Assembly: GCA_902496345.1 (NCBI GenBank)
Contig: CABVAP010000114.1
Coordinates: 1 to 7,479, forward strand
Length of the DNA stretch: 7,479 nt
Direction: 5' to 3'
Source of the DNA: an uncultured Eubacteriales bacterium
GTDB taxonomy: Bacteria > Bacillota > Clostridia > Lachnospirales > CAG-274
Below are positions 1-6,071 of this stretch, one piece after another. A model generated the notes under the pieces. That model was not told the origin of the DNA. It did not search any database and saw only the letters and a list, made by a program, of their open reading frames with translations. Position numbers and translations under genes: made by a program. Within the stretch, counting starts at the first letter, position 1; every line of letters starts with the position of its first letter.

Positions 1-53
1 AACGACCTACTCCCTTAGCAGGGGAGCCTCTTCAGCCACTTGAGTACTTCTCC
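1..53 (-). tRNA. tRNA-Ser(GCU), 5' portion, truncated by window edge
   Basis: Read on the minus strand, the segment folds as the 5' part of a class II tRNA. It has a 7-nt acceptor strand GGAGAAG, T8-A9, a D arm with CTC/GAG stem and a GG-containing loop, G26, and the anticodon stem-loop CTCCC-CTGCTAA-GGGAG. The anticodon is GCT, which reads AGC/AGU serine codons. Nine further bases (TAGGTCGTT) begin the long variable arm typical of tRNA-Ser. The T arm, the acceptor 3' strand and any CCA lie outside the window. The gene is divergent from the pectate lyase gene. Confidence 0.95.
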
Positions 54-72
54 AAGCACCACAACAAGACAT

Positions 73-101
73 ATTATAACATTAACTATTTATAAAAGCA
101 A
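73..101 (-). promoter_or_regulatory. Promoter for the tRNA-Ser gene
   Basis: On the minus strand a perfect -10 hexamer TATAAT (73-78) is preceded, across a 17-bp spacer, by TTGCTT (96-101), a weak -35 match. Transcription would start near position 66, about 13 nt before the mature tRNA 5' end at 53, which is a normal tRNA leader length. The -10 is convincing; the -35 assignment is tentative. Confidence 0.6.
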
Positions 102-276
102 GTGGTTTTTTGGAATAATATTCTTATTTGTCAAAATAATATATATTATTTAATAAAACAACAATAAAAAACAAATTTAAAAGTAAAAATAAATAAAATA
201 AATAGTTAAATTGATTAAAATATTGTATATATTTTTGCAAAAGTTAAAAAAATTTAATTCTGGCCCTGTTTTATTA

Positions 277-305
277 TTGACATCTAAAAAAAATAATTTT
301 AAAAT
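277..305 (+). promoter_or_regulatory. Sigma-70/SigA-type promoter of the pectate lyase gene
   Basis: A perfect -35 box TTGACA (277-282) is separated by exactly 17 bp from TAAAAT (300-305), which matches the TATAAT -10 consensus at five of six positions. The predicted start is near 312, giving a leader of about 40 nt. The ribosome site GGGAGG (337-342) lies 8 nt before the ATG at 351. No operator or catabolite-response element is obvious next to it. Confidence 0.75.
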
Positions 306-350
306 GAACTTGTTAGGAAATTTTAAATTAAGTTTTGGGAGGCTTGTTTT

Positions 351-2957
351 ATGGAAAATTTTAAGAGAGGTTTTATTTCTGCAATTATGTCTATTGCTAT
401 AATTTTTAGCAGTATTTCAGCTACAGTATTTTCTGTACACGCAGATGATAATTCTTTTGTCGCAGGAGGTTGGTTTGAAACCATTTATGCTGAATGGAAT
501 GATACAGCACCTAAATTAGCTACAATTGAATATAAAAAGTCTGAAAGCTCTAGCTATAGTTCTGTCGATACAGAGCTTATAAGAAGCTATGACGGAAAAG
601 GTAGAGTTGACATAGTTGGACTCGAAAAAGGAAGTTATGACTTAAAGATTACCACTCAAGGTGGTGTGCAATATTATAAAGAAAATATATCTGTTAAAGA
701 ACACGACAGAACAGGTTATGCTCACAAAGATTATCCTCAAGGTGTAGGAGCATACAAAAATGATGGTACAATCAAAGATAATGCAATTGTTGTTTATGTA
801 AATGAAGAAAACAAAAATACAGTTACTGTTCCTGGATATGAGTCTTATGGTACAGGTATCGGCTGGCTTTTGAACAATAATCAGGCATTTGTTACAAAGC
901 TTGGTGATGATAATAGACCTCTTGTTGTTAGAATTATAGGAACTGTTTATCCACCAGATGGTCTTACTGTTCCAGCTAGTATTGAGAACGGTGGTAATGT
1001 GCAAGATAATGGTATGATGTGTATTATCAAAGGTTCTAAAAATGTTACAGTTGAAGGTATCGGCGATGACGCTATTGTTGACGGTTGGGGATTTTCTTTC
1101 TTTGTTGGTGACGGATATAAAAATTACGAAAGCTATGAAGTAAGAAATTTAAATTTCAGAAATTATCCAGAAGATGCTCTTGGTTTCCAAGGTTATCAAG
1201 AAGGTAAAAGTATATCAAACGCAAAATTGACTTATCCTATTGAACACGTTTGGGTTCATAACAATTCATTTTATGTTGGTTTCTGTGCTAACCCTACTGA
1301 AAGCGATAAATCAGAGGGTGACGGTTCTTGCGACTTTAAACGTGGTCAGTACTTTACAATGGATTACAACTATTATAAAGACTGTCACAAAACTAATCTT
1401 GTTGGTGCAAGTGACTCTAACTTGCAATATAACATCACTTTTCACCACAACTTCTATGAAAACTGTGCATCAAGAGGACCTCTTGCTAGACAGGCTAATA
1501 TACATATCTATAATTCTTATTTTAAAGGAAATACTTCTAAAACGATTGATGCTAGAGCAAATTCTTATATACTTGCAGAAGGAATTTTCTTTGATAGCTG
1601 TAAAAACCCAGTTACTACAGCAAGTGGTGCTGTTGTAAAATCATATAACAATATATTCTACAACACTAGCGAAAATAGACACGAAACAGAAGTTAGCGAT
1701 AAATCTCAAACAGTTGAATCTGCTAACAAATATGATAATTTTGATACAAAAGCTGATTTTTATGAATATACAGCAACAAGCCCTATGCAAGCAAAAGCTG
1801 ATTGTATAGCTTTTAGTGGGGTTATGAAAAAATCTTCTGAAATCGTTGAGTCTGCACAGCCAACTCCTGTATTTTCAGTAGAACCAGAAAATGCTGTTAA
1901 ACTTCCTTTTAATGTTGTTTTTGATGATGCGTCTTCAACTGATTACTTTGGTAAAAAACTTGCTGATAGAAATATAAAACAAATCGATTCAACAGCTAGT
2001 TTAAATATTGATGATGTAATCTACAAAACAGCCGGTAAGTATTCTCAAACAGGAACAGACTTTAAAATTAAAGATACAGGTCTTACATTTAAGTTAGATA
2101 GAAAAGCTATCGTTGGAATTAAATCAACAAGTAAGGCTCAACCAGCTGTATTATACACACAAGAGGGTAAAAGTGTATTATCGGCATTTAACGCAACGGT
2201 TTATGGTGTTGTTGACGCTGGTACTTATAGTATTCAATCTGGACTTATGGACAAAGAAGCATACCTTTCTTTCGTTAGCATAAAAGAATATGTTGACGGT
2301 GATAAAGTTCCAGAAGATGAAACTATAGAAACTACAACAAAAGAGGGTACAACAGAAGCAACAACAGACGATGACAATGGTAGTGATGATGATTACGATA
2401 CACCTAGTGCAGATGGGGTATATGTTCTAGATTATACTAACAATATCAATACAGGGTCATACTACAATGCAGTTGGTAAAACAAAAAGTAAAACACTTAC
2501 TCACAATGGTAAAAAATATACAAAAGCACTCTCTATGGAATCTGCTACTAATCTTCAATTTAAAATGAAGAAAAAAGGTACTTTAACACTTGTTGTATCT
2601 TCTACTGATTCAGCACCTAAAGTTAAAATTGATGGAGTTGAAAGAACAATCCCTAGTCAGGGCGATGTTAGTTTTGAATTAAATTCTGGAAGTCACTCTA
2701 TAACTAAAAGTACAAAAAATACTTATATATTTGTAGCAACAGTTTCAGAAGATGGCTTTGAATTTAATGGTGATATTGACGGTGACGGAAACGTAACATT
2801 TAATGACGCTGCAATGCTACTTAACTATGTACTTGACAAAAATAAAAATCCTCTTACAGCTAGCCAGCTTGCAGCTGCGAGAATTGAAAAAGATAATTAT
2901 GAAATTACTGCTTTAAATGTTGCATATATAATACAATATGTACTTGATAATCAGTAA
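351..2957 (+). CDS. Secreted multimodular pectate lyase (PL1) with C-terminal dockerin-like domain
   Basis: Predicted extracellular enzyme of 868 aa that cleaves polygalacturonate (pectin backbone) by calcium-dependent beta-elimination. Residues 1-31 are a signal peptide with basic start, hydrophobic core and likely cleavage after VHA31. Residues ~36-118 look like an Fn3-type beta domain. Residues ~130-490 are the PL1 right-handed beta-helix: HVWVHNN (299-305), an acidic calcium region GDGSCDFKRG (323-332), HKTNLVG with K347, and HHNFYENCASRGPLAR (365-380). By family comparison R375 matches the catalytic Arg, and K347 and R380 match the substrate-binding Lys/Arg of PelC. Residues ~505-648 and ~688-800 are two related beta-sandwich modules, possibly carbohydrate-binding (CBM family not assigned), separated by a Thr/acidic linker (~652-686). 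Residues ~806-868 are dockerin-like: repeat 1 is intact (D808, D810, D812, G813, D819), repeat 2 is degenerate. The start is supported by GGGAGG 8 nt upstream. The gene is monocistronic, between its own promoter and a terminator. Confidence 0.93.
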   Translation: MENFKRGFISAIMSIAIIFSSISATVFSVHADDNSFVAGGWFETIYAEWNDTAPKLATIEYKKSESSSYSSVDTELIRSYDGKGRVDIVGLEKGSYDLKITTQGGVQYYKENISVKEHDRTGYAHKDYPQGVGAYKNDGTIKDNAIVVYVNEENKNTVTVPGYESYGTGIGWLLNNNQAFVTKLGDDNRPLVVRIIGTVYPPDGLTVPASIENGGNVQDNGMMCIIKGSKNVTVEGIGDDAIVDGWGFSFFVGDGYKNYESYEVRNLNFRNYPEDALGFQGYQEGKSISNAKLTYPIEHVWVHNNSFYVGFCANPTESDKSEGDGSCDFKRGQYFTMDYNYYKDCHKTNLVGASDSNLQYNITFHHNFYENCASRGPLARQANIHIYNSYFKGNTSKTIDARANSYILAEGIFFDSCKNPVTTASGAVVKSYNNIFYNTSENRHETEVSDKSQTVESANKYDNFDTKADFYEYTATSPMQAKADCIAFSGVMKKSSEIVESAQPTPVFSVEPENAVKLPFNVVFDDASSTDYFGKKLADRNIKQIDSTASLNIDDVIYKTAGKYSQTGTDFKIKDTGLTFKLDRKAIVGIKSTSKAQPAVLYTQEGKSVLSAFNATVYGVVDAGTYSIQSGLMDKEAYLSFVSIKEYVDGDKVPEDETIETTTKEGTTEATTDDDNGSDDDYDTPSADGVYVLDYTNNINTGSYYNAVGKTKSKTLTHNGKKYTKALSMESATNLQFKMKKKGTLTLVVSSTDSAPKVKIDGVERTIPSQGDVSFELNSGSHSITKSTKNTYIFVATVSEDGFEFNGDIDGDGNVTFNDAAMLLNYVLDKNKNPLTASQLAAARIEKDNYEITALNVAYIIQYVLDNQ

Positions 2958-2969
2958 TTTGGAATTAAA

Positions 2970-3018
2970 AAAATACTCTCAAGCTTTGGATTATCCAAGG
3001 CCTGAGAGTATTTTTTTT
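2970..3018 (+). terminator. Strong intrinsic terminator of the pectate lyase gene, probably bidirectional
   Basis: A 12-bp lower stem (AAAATACTCTCA at 2970-2981 with TGAGAGTATTTT at 3003-3014) continues, after one A/C mismatch, into an 8-bp upper stem (2983-2990 with 2994-3001, one G-U pair) and a TTA loop. On the plus strand it runs into T8 (3011-3018), 13 nt after the lyase stop codon. On the minus strand the same hairpin ends in a T7 run, so it should also stop transcription from the opposing operon. Confidence 0.9.
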
Positions 3019-3042
3019 GTATAAACCATTTTGAAATAAAAT

Positions 3043-3101
3043 AGACTTTAATTTAACTATATATGTAATTTTTAAAAATACTTATAGCTAAATTAAAGTC
3101 T
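3043..3101 (-). terminator. A+T-rich hairpin downstream of the SAHH-like gene, probable operon terminator
   Basis: Perfect 13-nt arms AGACTTTAATTTA (3043-3055) and TAAATTAAAGTCT (3089-3101) are extended inward, after a mismatch, by 5 more pairs, with further A/T pairing near the apex. It lies 38 nt past the stop codon at 3139. On the minus strand it is followed by a T-rich run (TATTTTATTT). It is less G+C-rich than a classical terminator, so read-through to the bidirectional hairpin at 2970-3018 is likely; the two would act in series. Confidence 0.6.
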
Positions 3102-3138
3102 TATCTTTTAATTAAAAATTAAATATTCTATTGTATTT

Positions 3139-4386
3139 TTAAACTTCCCAACTGTTAAGATATTTTTCTTGTTTGTTAGAAAGTTCATCAATTTCAAGAT
3201 TCCAGAATTTGAGTTTTCGTCTTGAAACTTCTTTGTCAACTTCTTCAGGTACATAAATAATATTTTCGTTAAATTCGCCTTTATGTTTAACAATATATAA
3301 TGCACTAAGTGCTTGAATTGCAAAACTCATATCCATTATCTCGGCTGGGTGACCGTCTCCTGCTGCAAGGTTTACAAGTCTACCTTCACCTATAACATAA
3401 ATCCAGTTTCCATTTTTAAGTTTGTAACCCATTATGTTATTTCTTGCAAGTTTTTCTTCTACTGCGATTTCTTTAAGACCTTTGACATCAACTTCAACGT
3501 CAAAATGTCCGGCATTACACAATATAGCTCCGTCTTTCATAACGTTGAAAGATTTTTCTGTAATAACATCACAACAGCCTGTAACTGTAACAAAGAAGTC
3601 ACCAATTTTTGCTGCTTCTTCCATTTTCATAACTTTAAATCCGTCCATAACAGCTTCCATAGCTTTTATAGGGTCAATTTCTGTTATTATAACAGACGCA
3701 CCAAGTCCTTTTGCACGCATTGCAACGCCTTTTCCACACCAACCATAACCAGCAACAACAACATTTTTACCCGCAACAATAAGGTTAGTTGTTCTATTGA
3801 TACCGTCCCAAACAGATTGACCGGTACCATATCTATTATCAAATAAATATTTACATTTTGCATTATTAACAAGTACCATAGGGAATTTGAGTTTTTTATC
3901 TTTATTCATTGCGATAAGTCGTATGATACCTGTTGTTGTTTCTTCACAACCACCAATAACATCTTTGATTTTTTCAGGATATTTGTTGTGAATTAAGTTT
4001 ACAAGGTCACCTCCGTCATCAATAATGACGTTAGGACCTGCCTCGATAACTTTTGAAATGTGTCTTTCGTATTCTTCGTCAGTTGCTCCGTGCCAAGCAA
4101 ACACATTAAGTCCGTCGTGTACAAGTGCAGCAGCAACGTCATCTTGTGTAGACAATGGGTTACTTCCTGTAATATACATTTCAGCACCACCTGTTGCCAA
4201 AACTTTACAAAGATACGCTGTTTTTGCTTCTAAATGAATTGAAAGGGCAACTTTGAGTCCGGCAAATGGTTTGCTTTCGGCAAATTCTTCTTCAATACTT
4301 CTAAGTAAAGCCATATTCTGTTTTACCCAGTCAATTTTTCTTTTTCCACTTTCCCAAAGGTTTATATCTCTAATCTCACTACTCAT
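3139..4386 (-). CDS. ahcY: Short (archaeal/Thermotoga-type) adenosylhomocysteinase homologue; candidate S-inosylhomocysteine hydrolase
   Basis: NAD-dependent cytosolic hydrolase of 415 aa that by family cleaves S-adenosylhomocysteine to adenosine and homocysteine, relieving methyltransferase inhibition. Visible hallmarks include GSNPLSTQDDVAAAL (74-88), DDGGD (123-127), EETTTG (148-153) and K179, D183, N184, matching human catalytic K186, D190 and N191. The Rossmann motif GYGWCG is at 213-218 with acidic E236 for NAD ribose. GHFDVE with H294 matches human H301, and GDGHP with H346 matches H353. It lacks the ~40-residue insertion of most bacterial AhcY and ends at LNSWEV, without the Lys/Tyr C-terminal tail that reaches the neighbouring subunit's NAD. 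This is the Thermotoga/archaeal form. H51-L-E53-A-K55-T56 replaces human H-M-T57-V-E59-T60, changing the adenine-reading residue. With two deaminase genes immediately upstream, SIH may be the true substrate (inference). AGGAGG (4393-4398) lies 6 nt before ATG. It is last in the operon, 46 nt after copy 1. Confidence 0.93.
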   Translation of the reverse strand: MSSEIRDINLWESGKRKIDWVKQNMALLRSIEEEFAESKPFAGLKVALSIHLEAKTAYLCKVLATGGAEMYITGSNPLSTQDDVAAALVHDGLNVFAWHGATDEEYERHISKVIEAGPNVIIDDGGDLVNLIHNKYPEKIKDVIGGCEETTTGIIRLIAMNKDKKLKFPMVLVNNAKCKYLFDNRYGTGQSVWDGINRTTNLIVAGKNVVVAGYGWCGKGVAMRAKGLGASVIITEIDPIKAMEAVMDGFKVMKMEEAAKIGDFFVTVTGCCDVITEKSFNVMKDGAILCNAGHFDVEVDVKGLKEIAVEEKLARNNIMGYKLKNGNWIYVIGEGRLVNLAAGDGHPAEIMDMSFAIQALSALYIVKHKGEFNENIIYVPEEVDKEVSRRKLKFWNLEIDELSNKQEKYLNSWEV

Positions 4387-4432
4387 TTTTTTCCTCCTTG
4401 TATATGATTATATAAAATATAAATTAAATTAT

Positions 4433-5713
4433 TTATCTTATTCTTTCGGCTATTTCTTCAACTTTTTTATATACTTCATTTTCATCTACATTAAAAAGTT
4501 TTTTGTTTTCCATTATGACCTTTCCAGCAACGATAACGGTATCAACTTCTGAACCGTTAGCAGAATAAGAAAGGGCTGCCATAATGTTATTTTTAGGTCG
4601 CATTTGAGGGCAATTCAAATCAAGTATTGCAAGGTCGGCATTTTTGCCGATTTCTATTTGTCCGGAATTTATTTTTAAGGCTTTTGCACTATTCATAGTT
4701 GCAGCTTTATACACGTCAAATGCTGTTACTGACTGGGCATTTTCGGCTGTACCCTTATGAATAAGTGCTGTATGGTTCATATCTGAAAACAAATTAAGGC
4801 TATTATTACTTGCTGCACTATCTGTACCCATACATATATTAATGCCATAATCCAACATTTTTTGAACAGGTGCAAAACCGTTTCCAAGTTTCATATTGCT
4901 TATTGGATTTAAAGCAACATTGACCTTTTTATCTCTTAATATTTCAAAGTCACAATCTTCAAGATGTACACAATGTGCTGCAACAGTATTAACGTCAAAA
5001 AATCCAAGACTATCAAGATATTGAACAGGTGTCATATTATATTTTTCTTTTGACTCTGAAACCTCAAGTCTTGTTTCGGACAAGTGGGTGTGAAGAGAAA
5101 TGCCATATTCTTTAGCTTTTTCGATAGTAAGTTCAAGGCAATCTGTGCTACAAGTATAAATTGCGTGTGGTGCAATCATAAATGAAATTCTATCGTTGTT
5201 TTTCCATTGTTCAATTTCCTCAACAGCATCAGAAATTTTTTGCATAGTGGATTTGTCAGTTCTACCATTTCCATTAATGCATTTTGAAATAACACCCCTC
5301 ATACCACAATCGTTTGCAGCTTTTGCTGTGACATTTTTAAATATATGCATATCAAGAAAAGCTGTCGTACCTGTTTTAATCATTTCGATACAGGCAAGCA
5401 TAGCACCCCAATAAGCATCTTCTGCTGTAAGTATATCCTCTCTAGGCATAATATTTTTAAAAAGCCAATCGTGGAAAGCTAAGTCATCTGCCATATTTCT
5501 AAAAACAGACATATACGAATGTGTGTGGCTATTTACAAGACCAGGGATAACAAGTTTATCTGTGCCGTCAATAGTTTTATCGGCTTTAAATTCACTTTCA
5601 ATACTACCAATGCCGGCGATAAGTCCGTCTTTAATAAATATATCTGTTTTTTTTATTTCATATTTTTTTTCATCATTTATTACAGCCAAGGCGTTCTCAA
5701 TTTTAATATTCAT
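4433..5713 (-). CDS. mtaD: MTA/SAH deaminase-family amidohydrolase, copy 1 (divergent specificity loop)
   Basis: Metal-dependent amidohydrolase-superfamily TIM barrel of 426 aa. By family it deaminates 5'-methylthioadenosine and/or S-adenosylhomocysteine to the inosyl forms in the cytosol. Metal ligands are visible: H63-T-H65 in NSHTH, H210 in HTHLSE, and D298 in GTDSAASNN. E213 and H247 (AAHCVH) complete the catalytic set, and H183 (APHAIYTCS) and E92 (PREDILT) match substrate-contact residues of Thermotoga TM0936. The C-terminal small domain (ADLAILDL) is typical. It is colinear without gaps with the 426-aa copy at 6064-7344. However, where copy 2 and TM0936 have an S/T-R-G motif this protein has S-K144-C145, and the second presumed carboxylate-binding arginine region reads M-Q-K, so the substrate may differ. 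AGGAGG (5720-5725) lies 6 nt before ATG. The gene is second in the presumed operon, with the hairpin-rich element just upstream. Confidence 0.92.
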   Translation of the reverse strand: MNIKIENALAVINDEKKYEIKKTDIFIKDGLIAGIGSIESEFKADKTIDGTDKLVIPGLVNSHTHSYMSVFRNMADDLAFHDWLFKNIMPREDILTAEDAYWGAMLACIEMIKTGTTAFLDMHIFKNVTAKAANDCGMRGVISKCINGNGRTDKSTMQKISDAVEEIEQWKNNDRISFMIAPHAIYTCSTDCLELTIEKAKEYGISLHTHLSETRLEVSESKEKYNMTPVQYLDSLGFFDVNTVAAHCVHLEDCDFEILRDKKVNVALNPISNMKLGNGFAPVQKMLDYGINICMGTDSAASNNSLNLFSDMNHTALIHKGTAENAQSVTAFDVYKAATMNSAKALKINSGQIEIGKNADLAILDLNCPQMRPKNNIMAALSYSANGSEVDTVIVAGKVIMENKKLFNVDENEVYKKVEEIAERIR

Positions 5714-5755
5714 AACAACCCTCCTGATTTAGATTTGTTTAAAACTTTCAAAACC

Positions 5756-6056
5756 TTTAAAGACCGTGGGTACCCCACTAGCTTTCAGCACTTTTGCTTC
5801 GCAAAAGCAAGCTACGCTTGTTGGATTTCTTTCCAATGCCTATTAAAAAAAGCTAGGCAAAAACTTTTGCCGGAAACTACGTTTCCTGATGCGTTTTCCT
5901 ATTTTGTAGGCAAAAATAAAATTTGTCTAAAATCTTATTTTAACTACTTTTAGTCAACGACAAGTAAGGAAACGATAGTTTCCGATAAAGTTCTTTGTCC
6001 AACTTTCACGAAAGAAAGTTGGTAGGGTGGTGGGGCAAAGCCCCGCGGTCTTAAAA
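5756..6056. repeat. ~300-bp hairpin-dense intergenic element with imperfect terminal inverted repeats (MITE-like or structured RNA)
   Basis: The ends are inverted: TTTAAAGACCGTGGG (5756-5770) against the complement of 6042-6056, TTTTAAGACCGCGGG, 13 of 15 matching. Inside are closely packed hairpins: GTGGG-TAC-CCCAC (5766-5778); CTTTTGC-TTC-GCAAAAG (5791-5807); CAAGC-TAC-GCTTG (5808-5820); TTGGA/TCCAA (5821-5836); GCCTA/TAGGC (5838-5858); GCAAAA/TTTTGC (5857-5870); GGAAAC-TAC-GTTTCC (5872-5886); CCTA/TAGG (5898-5910); AAAATAA/TTATTTT (5913-5941); GGAAAC-GATA-GTTTCC (5968-5983); CCAACTTT/AAAGTTGG (5999-6022); GGGGC-AAA-GCCCC (6032-6044). The same TAC loop recurs three times and GGAAAC stems twice. 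No credible gene is present: a plus-strand open frame across part of it begins inside copy 1 antisense and shows no domain. No clear target-site duplication is visible. It separates copy 2 from copy 1. I do not recognise the family; a transposon-derived repeat and a transcribed regulatory RNA both fit. Confidence 0.65.
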
Positions 6057-6071
6057 TAAGTGCTTATTTTA
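6052..6071. repeat. Perfect A+T-rich inverted repeat over the stop codon of deaminase copy 2
   Basis: Arms TAAAATAAG (6052-6060) and CTTATTTTA (6063-6071) are exact complements around a 2-nt TG centre. The repeat includes the TAA stop at 6064-6066 and overlaps the right end of the hairpin-dense element. On the minus strand it is not followed by a T run, so it is not a classical terminator. It may be an RNA 3'-end stabiliser or a remnant or target of the element's insertion. Confidence 0.5.

Larger units (their letters stand above)
54..350. other. A+T-rich divergent intergenic region with an 18-bp palindrome
   Basis: This spacer separates the divergent tRNA-Ser and pectate lyase genes. Apart from the two promoters annotated separately it holds no credible gene; a 63-codon frame starting at 211 overlaps the real start and has no supporting features. 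The most regular structure is a perfect 18-bp palindrome, AAATAATAT followed by ATATTATTT, at 134-151. It could be an operator, but in sequence this A+T-rich it may be chance. I see no riboswitch or other structured leader: the likely 5' UTR of the lyase gene is only about 40 nt. Confidence 0.6.

Noticed and set aside
1..350. tRNA-Ser as an integration site for a mobile island carrying the pectate lyase
   Set aside because: Integration normally uses the tRNA 3' end, which faces away and outside the window. No integrase or tRNA-fragment direct repeat is visible beside the lyase gene.
4407..4435. Possible internal promoter for the hydrolase gene (TATAAT on the minus strand at 4407-4412)
   Set aside because: The hexamer 17 bp upstream is TAAATA, a poor -35, and the whole gap is A+T-rich, so the -10 match is weak evidence.
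5519..5953. 144-codon plus-strand open frame running from antisense of deaminase copy 1 into the hairpin element
   Set aside because: Most of it is antisense to a certain gene, it has no ribosome site, and its remainder is translation of palindromes with no recognisable domain.
5756..6056. CRISPR array
   Set aside because: The repeated units are different short hairpins at irregular spacing, without a constant direct repeat or unique spacers.
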